Below, in pieces: positions 1-11,059 of a stretch of DNA of 64,000 nt. Numbering within the stretch: the first letter of the stretch is position 1; each line of letters begins with the position of its first letter. The DNA is from Calliphora vicina. Taxonomy: Eukaryota > Arthropoda > Insecta > Diptera > Calliphoridae. The notes beneath the pieces are model-generated. The model was not told the origin of the DNA, did not search any database, and saw nothing but the letters and a program-made list of their open reading frames with translations. The position numbers and the translations under genes are program-made. The stretch spans positions 2,179,501-2,243,500 of the forward strand of contig NC_088782.1 in the NCBI RefSeq assembly GCF_958450345.1, in the 5' to 3' direction.

Positions 1-2350
1 AGAGTTTTATATTTTGAAGGTAGCAGTTGTTTAAAAAAAAACAAGAAAACGAAAAAAGACAAATGCTACTGCTACTGCTACCGCTACATACACTTTTTTG
101 AAGCAGTAGTTGTAGCAACAGTTAAAAATTTGTTAGTTATCGTAGCTTTTTAAACACTGGTTATTAGCATTTTTCCACATCATAACTTTAACAAAAATTA
201 CATTTATTCTTCTGTTTACACACTTTTTTACATGCAACAGTTGTGCAAACAACCATTTTTTAAATGGACTTATCACGTTTGTGCACTAAGCTAACGATAT
301 ATGTATATATTGAATAATTGTGGATTACGATCGAGTAAAATTGCTATTTATTTCATGTTATTTATATTCCGTATAAAGTGTTAGTATTAAAACCGGTCCA
401 GCTAGTTGACACTCTGTGACAGATAAGAGAATTCAACTGTGCATACTTTATTTGTTTCGGATATTATTCAAATTACTGGTCACAAATTTAATTCATTGAT
501 AAAATGATTAAACAGTCTTTTTGTTCGCGTTTTCTCAGTTACAGTTGTATTTTTCATATGAACCATGTCAACCATGCAGCGTATGAGTAATATTTCTATA
601 ATATTTTCTATAGAACTTCTACTGTTGTAGTTAATATATGTAAGTACTGATACTTGACAATGTTATTATTTTCTTTTCTTTCTTGAAACCTGTGTCTGCT
701 GCTGCTGTTCTTGTAGTTTTACTTTATATTTACCAAACATGTCAAAAACACATTTTTTTTTTTTTTTTTTTTTCAGTATCTTTTTCTTTATTGAATCTTT
801 CTTTTTAGAAATTTACAAATAAGTATTCAAATCTTAACCTAAACTACATGAACATTGAGCAAATTCTAATCGCATTTAAACCTGTTATTGACCATAAAAA
901 AATAAATTATAAATAAAAAGGATACTGAGAGGAAAAAAACAAAGTCTAAAGTTGCCATATTGATATACTTTTTGATAGATTTAGCAGATTTCGAAACTAC
1001 AGACTTTTGTGAACGATATGAACAAAAGTACTTTAATAATATATAGAGAAATGTTTGTAAATTTGTCGGTTAGTATAAATAAATCCTTAAGAGGAATTTT
1101 TGAAATTATAGCACTAACTAGACATATTATTCTTTTCTTCCGAAACTAATTTCTTTCAGCTGCATATATATAGGTAGAATTTAATATAGGTCGTTGATGA
1201 AATGTAACTGTAATATTTACTTAACGTAAGACTTTAGATAAATCTTTAAATCTGCCAACACTTTTCACTTATCGTATTCTTTGGAAAACAGCAAATGTGT
1301 GGTTTAAGTAATAAATAAAACAGTTTGCGTCGCATGTAAGCAAATACATAATCGTAATTACGCTTTAAATTGAATTTACCATTTTGCTATTTCACTTGAA
1401 AGGGGTAAACGTTTGTGAAGAACAAATCAAATAATAAGAAACCACATATGTAAGTGGTGTATCATGAATAAATTAGTTTGTGAAAAAAGTCATCAAATAA
1501 ATAAAACTCATTTTATAATTAGAATAAATTAGAGTTTTTGTCCCGGGAATTCCCGGGAATTTTACCAATTTTTCACTACTCGATTCCCGGAATATTTTGT
1601 AGTGAATCCCTATAATTTTATTGACTATTCAAACCTTTATATTTTGTAAATAATTAGACATGAAATGAAGATTTTATGTAGATGTACATTAGGGCTATAA
1701 CCAAATTTTGGCCCTAGCACCTCGCGATTGCAAATGTTGTGTTATTTACGATAACATTTTTTCGATTTTTTTAAAGTCATAACTTTCTCAAATTTTTAAT
1801 ACTTTTTTTTATTTTTTTTATAATAAAAAATCAGCTTCATTTTCCAATTTTTCATGCCGTTTTAAAAAAAACAAAATTTCGAAATTTTGCTAAAAAAATA
1901 ATTTTTTGTTTGCTAAAAAAATTTATATTTCTAAAACGAGATTAAAAACATGTGAATGAACCCTTTCTTAAAGGTAATTTTTCAGTTTTTTCAGTTTATC
2001 GAATAGACTAAACCGTTTTTGAGTTACGCGAATATATGTTGTTCAGCCTCCTCCATTTTCGAAATAACGGTAAATCTCGAAAATACGAGCTAACCTAAAA
2101 AACGGTTAGAATCACTGAATTCAACGTACCGGAATTAGTTTCTCAACTAGTTTTTTCAACTAGCACAGTGTAATTAGATGCATTTCCAGGAATTCTAAGA
2201 ATTGTTGAGTAATCATATACAATGTAATAGATAGATGAATTTCCATGAATTTTATCAATTGTTGCGAAAAGTTTAGTTACAAAAACCATAGTTTCCGTTT
2301 AATTACTGCAATATACATGATTGGTGAACATTGGTTTCTTAATTTCCTCC
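1..2350. other. AT-rich non-coding stretch
   Basis: No ORF, RNA gene or complete element could be supported. Visible details are a short CTACTG/CTACCG trinucleotide run near 64-86, a poly-T tract near 751-773 followed by CAG, and a GC-rich patch near 1541-1590 with two CCCGGGAATT motifs. The same CCCGGGAA signature recurs near 47360-47980 and may be an end of a decayed hAT-type repeat. An ATTAGGG motif near 1689 resembles the ends of the GGGTGG repeats found elsewhere in the window. Poly-A/poly-T tracts are frequent at 1790-1920. Confidence 0.6.
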
Positions 2351-2352
2351 TA

Positions 2353-3833
2353 CACTGGTGCATATTCCTATAAACGCACTTAATTTTTTCTATATTTTTG
2401 TTATATCTTTGTTGTTCTCATACAAAAGCAAAATTTAACTTTTTTAAATGTTCTTGGTGCTATTTTAAGTTGAAGATTCGTATAAACGCAGACGTGAAAA
2501 TTGTTTTTAAAAAAGTTACCAAAAATAAAATAATATCAATTTTAGTTGTTTTTCAACCGAAGGTACGTTTCTAATAGTAACATCTCAATTTACTGCAACT
2601 TTTTCTATTTGAATCAATAAATTTCATCACTTTTAAAGATGCCCAAGGCAAGTTTTTTGTCCGATCAAGAAAAGATTCAAATTAAATTTTTTTCACGACC
2701 AAGGATGTTCCAATAGAGAAATTGGACGTAAAAGCGATCGTTCGGAAAGTGTGGTGCGAAATTTCTTGAAGAAAGGAAAAAATTATGGAGTTCGCAAACC
2801 TACAAAGGGAAATACAAAACATACAAGAAGACAACTTAATCTAATAAAACAAGAAGCAACCCGCAACAAATTGAATTCCACACAAATAAAGAATGAATTG
2901 AATCTTCCAGTGACTTCCAAACACGATGCACACATTTTACGAAACTATGAAAACATAAAATGGAAAAAGCCGAAATGTAAACCAATGCTAAAAAAGCATC
3001 ATAAAGAAAATCGTCTAAAATTTGCAAGAAAATATATGAAATGGACAGATGAGTGGAAAAAAGTCCTGACTCATACTTATGCTATTGGCACGATTTGAGA
3101 TCAAACGATGTTCGGATGTCAAAACGTAATTTCGGTGGTGGCAGTGTTATGGTTTGGGCAGCGTTTTCTGCAGTTGGCAAGTCGAAAATATGTTTTGTTC
3201 CGACAAAAATGAATAGTGCGATTTATAACGAACTGTTGGAAGGTGCTCTTCTCTCATTTATGGATGAAAAAATGGATGAAGATTGCATATTCCAACAAGA
3301 TAATGCTGCAATCCATGTTTCTAAGCAATCGAAATCTTGGTTTAATGAACATAGCATTCCTCTGTTGGACTGGCCGGCTTGTACTCCAGACTTAAACCCG
3401 ATGGAGAACTTGTGGGGATAAATAATGCCCAGAATGAAAGCATAATGACTGTGACAGAGCTGAAACTAAGAATTAAACAAGTCTGGGAGGAAATTGATTC
3501 CAATCTGCTTAAAAAATTAGTGGAATCAATACCAGACCGTATTTTTGAAACAATCCATAACAAAGGATCATCCGCACATTATTAATAATGCTACAGTGGC
3601 CCATAAATTAAAGTGCGTTTATAGGAAAATATCCTTAAAAATGGCTGTTAATCTCGAAAATTAAGTAAAAAAAATAAATAAAGTACAAATGAACTTTTTT
3701 TGTAAACAATATTTTAAGTGAACTCTTAACTAATTTAATAAACAAATTCGTAGCCCCCTAAATATGTTCATGTTTAATTTTTACAATCTTTTTTAAAAAA
3801 AGTAGTGTGCGTTTATAGGAATATGCACCAGTG
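2353..3833 (+). mobile_element. Decayed Tc1-like DNA transposon A, IR/DR type
   Basis: A 1481 bp element bounded by perfect 27 bp terminal inverted repeats at 2353-2379 and 3807-3833 (starting CACTGGTGCATATTCCTATA), each next to a TA target duplication (2351-2352 and 3834-3835). A second, partial copy of the terminal motif lies inside each end (TATAAACGCA at 2481-2490; TGCGTTTATAGGA at 3614-3626). This is the IR/DR arrangement known from several Tc1 groups, in which transposase binds an outer and an inner site. It encloses a broken transposase gene on the plus strand. Confidence 0.93.
2639..3585 (+). pseudogene. Broken Tc1-like transposase (DD34E type)
   Basis: This is the remnant of the cut-and-paste transposase of the surrounding Tc1-like element. 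The reading starts at ATG 2639 and shifts frame at a T-run near 2690. It continues through the N-terminal helix-turn-helix (VVRNFLKK region) to about 3098, then shifts into the frame 3053-3421 with the GGGSVMVWAAF block, and shifts again near 3417 into a frame ending at 3585. The second catalytic aspartate (QQDNAAIH) and the glutamate (NPMENLWG) are present and separated by 34 residues. The segment that should hold the first aspartate (the FSDEKKF block of relatives, including transposon B in this window) is deleted between about 3060 and 3068. With two frameshifts and a lost catalytic residue it cannot be active. Family assignment is secure; the exact lineage is not resolved. Confidence 0.92.
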
Positions 3834-3947
3834 TATATTGAGTAAAGTTAATGTACAAAGTTTAGTTAAGAAATTTGCGTAAAAAGTTCTTTAAAATGTG
3901 TTTGAATAGATAAGTTCCATTACAATGAAATTTAGTAGTTGTATCTT

Positions 3948-4575
3948 CCCTGCAGTTCATTGCACTAGTTCCGCTACGTCGAATTCATTGGCCACTAAGA
4001 ACTACTACTAGTGAATTTTCAACCCACTCGCAATGTTATTGACTGGTGAATTTAACACGGGGATGTCATTGCAGGTGGCCGATTGGCACACTCTGCATAA
4101 CACTTCACTATTAAATTCAATAGTGAAAATACTCCAGCATTTGAGAAAAAAAAGAAAAAATAAATTTTTCTGAGAGCGGGGTTGAACACATAACCTCTCG
4201 TTTTCTAGTCAAATGCTCTAACCACTAAACCACTGAGCTCTTATTTGTACTGCTCTCTAATTGTTATTAAGAATAACATGTGAGTCTACTCTCTATTTTT
4301 GCATTTTCTACATCATCACTGAGAATGAAAACACAAACGGCCACATTCAGCATTACATGTGGCCATCGAAGTGGTACATTTTAGAAGATTTTATTTTTCT
4401 TGAATTTATTTTCAAAAACTAAGGACTATTGTTTATTACTGAATATGCTGGTGAAATGTAGTGCAAATGATAACCATTTAACTACCACTTTAGCAGCCAC
4501 ATCGAACTAGTTAGTTGTACAAGTAGTAATATAGCTAGTGAGAGGTTTCCAATTGGCACTTTTCAAACTGCTGGG
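3948..4575. mobile_element. CCCAGCAGTT-family MITE, copy 1
   Basis: The left end (CCCTGCAGTTCA at 3948) and right end (AACTGCTGGG, ending 4575) are inverted copies of the termini seen in two further elements at 19734-20513 and 29149-29591. Internal ACTAGTT blocks are also shared. No protein is encoded. A clear target-site duplication is not visible, so the superfamily is unknown. A tRNA-like segment is embedded on the minus strand. Confidence 0.65.
4172..4241 (-). other. tRNA-like pseudogene segment
   Basis: On the minus strand the sequence contains a D-arm/A-box-like stretch (GCTCAGTGGTTTAGTGGTTA then GAGC) and, about 35 nt later, a T-arm/B-box-like stretch (GTGTTCAACCCC). A possible CTAGAAA anticodon loop lies between them. 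The last bases (GCTCTCA) would suit an acceptor 3' strand. The anticodon stem is poorly paired, so it is not a functional tRNA. It may be a tRNA-derived promoter captured by the MITE or a SINE head. Confidence 0.5.
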
Positions 4576-5218
4576 TTGATTATTAAGTATTATACATATG
4601 TATATGAGGAAAATCAAAAACTTTACACAATTTAACTAAATAAAAATATTTTTCAGAATGTTTTTCTTATGACACGAATACGTTTTTTTTAATTTTATCA
4701 GACCTGTGCTGATTCAAGCTGATTCACTTTTACATATACCCTCACATTCTCCGAGAATGTTCATAAAAGAAAGACAAGATGCTGAATTGTATCATGCTAA
4801 AAATACAACTGAAATTAATACATTTTAATTGCGTATAAGTAATATGAATTTATCAGTATTACTCATAAGCTGACATGGTTCAAGTAAAAAGCTATTTGAA
4901 TTGCAATTATTTGAAAATTAATCTTAAAATATCATAATTTTTCTTAATTCTACCACTAACCATAACTGTTGGAATTGTTTTTTGTTAATAATTCTTTCAG
5001 GATTTTAAATAAAATATCTATAAGTGTTCATTAACATCAATGTTTTTAATTAAAAACATACATTTATTTAAAATAATTATTCTGCAGATCAAAGTAACTA
5101 AAATGCAACAGATTACCATTAAAGGTCACGTAATAATTTTTGAAATTTAAAAGGATTGTTATGTTTTTAATGAATAATATCAAAAGAACAAGTATGTGCG
5201 TTCTATTTGGTACTTTTT
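4576..5218. other. AT-rich non-coding stretch
   Basis: No gene, inverted repeat or recognisable element end was found between the MITE and the Helitron-like repeat. Confidence 0.5.
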
Positions 5219-5550
5219 TATACCCTTCACCTTCGTGAGAAGGGTATATATAAGTTTGTCATTCCGTTTGTAATTTCTACATTTTTCATTTCCGACCCTA
5301 TAAAGTATATATATTCTGGATCCTTATAGATAGCGGAGTCGATTAAGCCATGTCCGTCTGTCTGTCCGTCTGTCTGTTGAAATCAATTTTCTGAAGACCC
5401 CAGATATCTTCGGGATCCAAATCTTCAATAATTCTGTCAGACATGCTTTCGAGAATTTTGCTATTTAAAATCAGCAAAATCGGTCCACAAATGGCTGAGA
5501 TATGAGGAAAAAACCAAGACAATCTCGATTTTTGACCTATTTTTGACCTA

Positions 5551-6074
5551 CAGTGGTGGCCACCAATTTAAGACAAATACTTGAATTTTTTTCATAAACT
5601 GAATTTTAAGTGCGATAGAGCCAAAATAAATGGACCTCTAAGGGTATGAAATTTATTATTAATGTTTCTAGTTTCTGAAAAATGTTTGGAAAAATCGGTA
5701 AAACATATATGGACAAAGATATGTGGAAATACGTTGACCCACCTCAGCGAACATCCGCTGTTAATAACATGATATGACCGAAACTAATGGAACTAAAAAT
5801 ACGAAATTTGGTCCGAATATGTTATAATAATAAAAATATAATGATATTAAAGTGAGAAAATATGTTTATTTAAAAAAAAAATTTTTTGGTCAAGTTGTAG
5901 AAAAATTTTATGTGTTCGTGGTGAATATGTATGAATTGACACAGTCGAATAAAACACAATTGTGTGTTAAAACAGTCCTCATGCATACATATTTGTGGAA
6001 ATATTTGAAAAAATAATTGACAATCACGTGGAATTTAGCAAACAATTTTTGTCTTAAATTCCTGGCCACCACTG
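5551..6074. mobile_element. 524 bp Tc1/mariner-type MITE
   Basis: Terminal inverted repeats start CAGTGGTGGCCACCAATTTA on the left and mirror as TAAATTCCTGGCCACCACTG on the right, about 28 bp with two mismatches. TA duplications lie at 5549-5550 and 6075-6076. There is no ORF. The matching stretch of Helitron-like copy 2 (near 17745-17765) is continuous across this point with a single TA, so the insertion site is confirmed inside the window. Confidence 0.92.
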
Positions 6075-6372
6075 TATATCTGGATTACTAAGACATTAAT
6101 ATAGACAATATGGATATCTAATGATAGATATTTCAAAGACATTTGCAACGACGTATATAAGACCATAGTAAGATGGACCTACAATGGGTCAAAATCGGAA
6201 AAAAAAAACAAAAAAAAATTTTAAAATTTAAAAAAAAACTTTTAAATTTAAAATTAAAAAAAAAAAATTAAAAAAAAAAACAATCGAAAATTTTTTTTTC
6301 CAAAAAATTAAAAAAACAACTGGAAAAAAAATTAAATTTTATTTACCTAAAAATATTTAAAATTTTGAAGTA

Positions 6373-7967
6373 CCTCAGTAAAAAAATTATATGTGCATGG
6401 TATTATTCTGCGCTACTGCTAAGAAAACAAACTTTTTTTAATGTTTATTTTAAATTTTATTTTGTATATATATACACTTAAAAAAACTAAAAAAAAAATC
6501 TTTCAACTTCATAATTCATGAACAAAAAATACTTTTTTCTTATTACTCCATAGTAAATAATTATATGTGCAAAAACAAAATCTATTATTAATTATTATTC
6601 TAAAAAATTTAAATTATGATATTAATAAGATATTGTGTTTCCTTTATTTATGATGACCTGCTGTAACCTGCGTGGCATGGAATTGGCCAGATTTTTTAAC
6701 GTTGATACATCAATTTTTTCCCACTCTGTCATTATTGATTCTTTTAACTCCTTTAGTGTCATGTACTGTTTTGATTTTGAAAATATTTTAGCGAAAGTAT
6801 CCCCCATAGATCCTCTATTGGGTTTAAGTCTGGACTTAGTGCTGGCCAATCCAATAATGGTATATTATGGCTTTCTAAAAAACTTTTTGTGTGTCGAGCG
6901 ACATGTATTGGAGCGTTGTCCTGTTGAAAAGTCCAATTATCACCGTATAATTCAGCTGCAAAATCAATTAAATTGTTTTCCAACAATTCAACGTATTTCT
7001 CTGAGTTCATTCTTGTTGGTACAAAGCATATTTGGGACTTTCCAAGAGCTCCGAATGCAGCCCAAACCATTAGACTCCCACCACCGTGGTTTCGATTGTA
7101 GCACATTTTTCGAGGATGACGCAGATCTCTCCAATACTTATGGAGACCATCAGGTCCGTCCAAATTAAACTTTTTCTCGTCGCTAAATATTACATTTTCA
7201 AATTCCTCCTCCCAAAATTTATATTTTTCAACAAATGCAATCCGGGCATTTTTATAACGTTGGGTAAGTCTTGGTTTTGGAATCTTATTTTCATACCGAA
7301 GACCTAAATCTGCCTTTATTAGTTGCTGGATACGCTGTCTCGTGACATTTAAATCTAATTCCACTTTTATTTGACGGCAGCTCATATTTTCTTCGGCAGC
7401 TAAATGTCGAATACGTCTCTTTGTCCTTTGGTTCACGGTAGGGATTCGTCCACTGCGCTTTATGGAGCCGTAGTTTCTTGGGTCTTTTAAAAAATTTGAG
7501 ATCGTATTGCGATGACGATTTGTTGCAGCTGCAATGTCACATATTCGCATACCTGCACCTCATCGGAAAGCTCCTCATCGGAAAGTTCACAACCACGTGG
7601 CATTTTGAACGTAAAAAAATTGTAGATAACAGATAACTTCAGATTTTAATAAAAAAATAATACTTACTCACCGTCGATATAAAATTATATATATCAAACA
7701 CAAATTAAGAATTGATATATTTACTCTTTAAGCTAAAGAACGAGAATGATTGACTATGCACATATAATTATTTTCTATTAAAATTTTAACTTAAAGTGGT
7801 AATCTCAGATAACGGTATCACAAATAAAGTCCAAAGATCATGTAAGTACATAACAAAGAGAGTGTACAAAAAAACAAAAAAATTGATCACAGTCAAAATT
7901 AAATTATCACTAGTTTTCAGTTCTGAGGACAAAAAGAAATTTTGCACATATAATTTTTTTACTGAGG
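6373..7967 (-). mobile_element. Tc1-like DNA transposon B, IR/DR type
   Basis: A 1595 bp element with 25 bp perfect terminal repeats (CCTCAGTAAAAAAATTATAT at 6373, mirrored and ending at 7967) and TA duplications at 6371-6372 and 7968-7969. An inner copy of the AATTATATGTGCA motif sits inside each end (about 6550-6571 and 7757-7777), giving an IR/DR layout. The flanks rejoin to match Helitron-like copy 2 exactly at its TTATACTT sequence near 17076. The transposase lies on the minus strand and is nearly complete. Confidence 0.94.
6622..7603 (-). pseudogene. Nearly intact Tc1-like transposase (DD34E) with two disruptions
   Basis: This would encode the DNA-binding and DDE transposase of the surrounding element. 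The family-typical start (MPRGCELSDEE) lies at 7603 on the minus strand. A tandem duplication of CTCATCGGAAAG near 7561-7584 and a small deletion then break the frame before the long ORF 7550-6759 (263 codons). That ORF holds the HTH region (IAAATNRHRNTISNFLKD) and all three catalytic residues: D in VIFSDEKKF, D in FQQDNAPIH, and E in NPIEDLWG, the last two 34 residues apart. After DLWG the frame shifts by one base at a run of five G, and the C-terminus continues in another frame to the stop at 6622. Two small lesions separate it from coding capacity, so it is younger than transposon A. It is probably inactive as found. Confidence 0.92.
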
Positions 7968-8025
7968 TATAATTTGGTGAAGGGTATATAAGATTCGGCA
8001 CAGCCGAATATAGCACTCTTACTTG

Positions 8026-8344
8026 TTGAAAATTTAAAAATTTTGGGAAATTGATTTTTTCTAGAAGATTTCAGCCCAAATATTATAAAAATACCAAAAA
8101 ATTAATTTGTAAATAAAATCGAAAAAGTACCTTTTGTTCAGCGGCTCCTCATATACATATTGATTCCTATGGTTCCAAGGTGGAACAAAGAGCCACAACA
8201 AAGTTTTTCCACTTGATCTATCCCGTGCTATCAGCTTCATTTCGGCCTATGACATTCCAGTTGAATTTGTTTCAGTCTCGATTTGTTTTTCTCCAGGTGT
8301 TAGCGGATCTGCCACTTCTTCTGCTGCCTTGCGGGTTCCATTTA
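8026..8344. other. Short non-coding spacer
   Basis: No feature can be supported. A GC-richer patch (8200-8340) precedes the TTCGAATAA repeat and shows a short ORF with no recognisable family. Confidence 0.4.
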
Positions 8345-9170
8345 GGGTATTCGAATTATTCGATTTTTCTCTAGTTCGAATAAAACGAATAACTTGTTCG
8401 AATAATTCGATCACAAGTTTAAAATTAATCGAATTATTCGAATAATTTAATTTTTTTTTTAAAAAGTATAGAATGAAGTTTTGATGTCGGTTTTTTAATA
8501 TTTTATTGTTAAAGAAAACCAAAAATTGACGTTAAAGTTAAGAATTCAGGTATTGATAATGTTGAAAAACATTCGAAAACAAAGCGCATCATTAAATTTT
8601 CAACAGAAATATTCTGATCAGATTAACTCCCGAACAATCTACAAAACAATTGACTAGCAAACCTTATAGCTTCCGTTTTGGAGCACTGCTTTAACAAATG
8701 TGAGCTAGTTGGACATGATCCTGAATTTAAGATCATGGCCTTCATCTATTTCAATGTAATCATTATAAATCATTCAAAATCACATTCTCCATCAAATTTA
8801 ACTCCTAAGTTAAAATTTTGTTTATTAATTGCGATTCTTCTAATATTTCGCCAGCTAAATAACAAATATTTTATTCCGTACCTTTTATTTTCATTAGTTC
8901 AAGTCCTAAATTAAAAATTTTGAAAGATTTGTTTTCAGAATTGTAACTTCTTGCAGTAATATTTATATATTTATAGAAGGAGCTATCGGAACACTCATCT
9001 ACAGTGATCGAAAGTCCCTTTGTCTTTAGCTATTTGTCGAATTTCAGAAACAATATAATTTTTGTGAGTCATTATTACTTGTTTAAATTTGAAATTATAA
9101 AAAATTTTAAGCAATTTAATAAATTTGATTATTTTACATAAAATTATTCGAATTATTCGTTATTCCAAAA
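8345..9170. repeat. Repeat with TTCGAATTATTCG ends, possible hAT-type remnant
   Basis: The left end reads TAGGGTATTCGAATTATTCG, with further TTCGAATAA blocks to about 8450. The right end near 9140-9165 repeats CGAATTATTCG. A related end, finishing AATACCCTA near 63465-63474, lies at the far side of the window. No intact protein or target duplication is seen. The hAT affiliation is only a guess from the TAGGG-type end. Confidence 0.45.
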
Positions 9171-9179
9171 TGGCCATTT

Positions 9180-9600
9180 TTAAATTGTTCGAAAAATTGT
9201 GCAAACTTGTCTTTCAAGGTCTATCGGTTTCAAATCGTATCGTATCCAATTTCCCTGCTTTTGGACGAATCGTGCTGCTTGAGAAGCTCCCAATGAGTTT
9301 GCAAGCTTTTGTTGAGTTTGATAACAATCTTCATGGAGTAATGCCTCCAATTCATGGTCTTCAAACATTTTTTGTCAGGCCTGGGCGATATTTGTCTTTC
9401 TTGTCATAATCAACAATCCTAAACCGCACAAACCATCACTCGCATAAAAAACTATGTTGTTTACACTATAATGTTCAATAACTAAGTGAGAATAAATGAC
9501 AGATGTGTACCCTTCAAAATGACATGTAATTTAATAAAAACAAAAAAAGCGTTAAAAAAATACACCATCTACTGTAAATCTCGCATTTTTAAGTCATATA
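9180..9600 (-). pseudogene. Mariner remnant 1 (N-terminal part of transposase)
   Basis: Minus-strand codons from about 9368 down to 9190 read FEDHELEALLHEDCYQTQQ, then KQGNWIRYDLKP. This matches the linker and HTH region between the DNA-binding and catalytic domains of mariner transposases (FEDEELEALL...QTQ...KQGNWVPYELKPRD in relatives). The catalytic domain is missing. The upstream flank to about 9600 (AATAAATGACAGAT, then TTTTTAAGTCATATA) is shared with remnants 2 and 3, so all three descend from one family. Confidence 0.82.
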
Positions 9601-10559
9601 AGAATGAAAAGTGTTCAAATAGGGGATTAATTTTATTGATTTAGCTAATCCCCAATTACAGATTTTGCAACCCTACTATGTACTTACATTGCTTTTAATT
9701 AATTTAAAGTCATTAATAAAGATTTTCTTTGAAATATCTTCACTTTTGGCATTGTGTAACCCATAAATTAGGATACAAAAACTGTTTAATATTTTCCAGA
9801 ATTACATTAAACATTAAATCCTTAATTATCACCTTGACAATTTGTTGAGAATTGTGAGAACACTTAATTATCATAGGATTAGCTATATTACACTTTAAAT
9901 GTCTTTGTAGAACTTAAAAACTATTAAATCTCTTGTGGTAGACATTGTTTAAAGAACATTTTATTATACGTTTAAAAGAACTTGAAATATGTTTTTTTTT
10001 TTCGTTTATATCATTCAAAAATACTTTTGATTGCTGTTTAGGCTCATGGTTGAAATAAAATGATTCGTTAGGAAAATAAAACGTACAAACATATTTTTTT
10101 AAGCTGCAGCTATAAAATTCTAGTAGTTAAGCTTATAATTATGTGTGTAATGTTATTAGTTTTTTATTACCAACATTCATCAACGCTCTAAGCATTTTTA
10201 AGTATGAAAAAGTTTTTATTTCATTTCACACATTGCAAAGTTTGTTGCTGTCTTTCTTTATATTTAAGATTATTAAGATTATCTGAGTGAAATAATAATA
10301 AAAGCAACGAGTGTCACACATTAACTATGATTCATTTGTTCTTTTTTTCGTATGGTTGCGTTTATAAATAGATATAATTCAGCACAAGAAATTTTTTTTT
10401 TGACAAAGTTTGCTATAAAATAATTATTATTCACAAGGAAAAAGTTAAAAATATTTTCAAGTTTTCATAGAACGGGTATCACTCGAATAAATACTAAAAC
10501 TTCATTATGTAAAATTATATTCTAAAGGCTAATTCCAACCAACGCATGTATGTATAGAT
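9601..10559. other. AT-rich non-coding stretch
   Basis: Nothing beyond homopolymer and low-complexity A/T sequence was recognised. Confidence 0.5.
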
Positions 10560-10749
10560 TTAAATATTGAGATGCGTTGAAATTAAATTAAGAATTAAAT
10601 AAAGCATTATTCGCTTAAAATCCGCTCGCACTTAAGCTTCAATATCTACATAAAGAAAAATGCGATTTAATAATGTTCTACCATAAAAACTAGTTAAATA
10701 TCTTTATTTCTAATAAAAATTATAGTTTTTGACTTGATGGTACCCATTA

Positions 10750-10982
10750 ACTTTTGCACACCTTTCCGTCCACCTGTGCTACATATTTTTTCCAAGCAGA
10801 TACAATTTTTTATTGTCGATAATAGCGCTTCCATTTTTCTTTAATTTATCTTTGACAATAGCGCAATATTTTTCAATTGGACGAAGTTGGAGACAATTGG
10901 GTGGGTTCATATGTTTTGGTATTACATCGACTTTGTAGCTTCGCAGCTTTGGAATAGTGGCAGGAGGCCAAATCAGGCCGAA
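10750..10982 (-). pseudogene. C-terminal fragment of a Tc1/mariner-superfamily transposase
   Basis: Reading the minus strand from 10982 gives FGLIWPPATIPK, then a block NPPNC-LQLRPIEKYCAIVK, then KLKKNGSAIIDNKKL. The NPPN..xLRPIExxWAxxK pattern is the C-terminal catalytic region of IS630/Tc1/mariner-type transposases of the group whose last acidic residue sits in a RPIE block. Only about 75 codons remain, the catalytic tryptophan neighbour is changed to C, and the upstream catalytic domain is absent. A more decayed copy lies at 40140-40280. Confidence 0.7.
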
Positions 10983-11059
10983 ACTTTACTGAATTGAAGA
11001 ATTGTGTTATCTAATAACTTAAATTGTATCCATATTTACTAGTATATGAGTTTTTGTCT

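Larger units (their letters stand above)
5219..8025 (+). mobile_element. Helitron/mini-me-like non-autonomous element, copy 1 (with two nested Tc1-type insertions)
   Basis: The left end starts TATACCCTTCACC (5219-5231). It is followed by a TA-rich core (CGACCCTATAAAGTATATAT) and a GTCY microsatellite (GTCCGTCTGTCTGTCCGTCT, about 5348-5375). A (TA)n core next to (GTCY)n is the signature described for mini-me/DINE-like elements of flies. The right end has GGTGAAGGGTATA (7976-7988, inverse of the left end), then a TTCGGCACAGCCGAA hairpin (7993-8007), then CTCTTACTTGTT. A terminal hairpin followed by a short AT-rich tail is typical of Helitron-like 3' ends, so that class is inferred. A second, inverted copy at 17022-18156 lacks both nested insertions. 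No coding capacity is visible apart from the nested transposon. Confidence 0.8.

Noticed and set aside
2836..3027. Minus-strand ORF of 63 codons
   Set aside because: Shadow of the Tc1 transposase remnant on the plus strand.
6635..7168. Plus-strand ORF of 177 codons
   Set aside because: Antisense shadow of transposase B, whose minus-strand reading shows the conserved DD34E motifs.
9125..9409. Plus-strand ORF of 94 codons
   Set aside because: Antisense of the mariner remnant.
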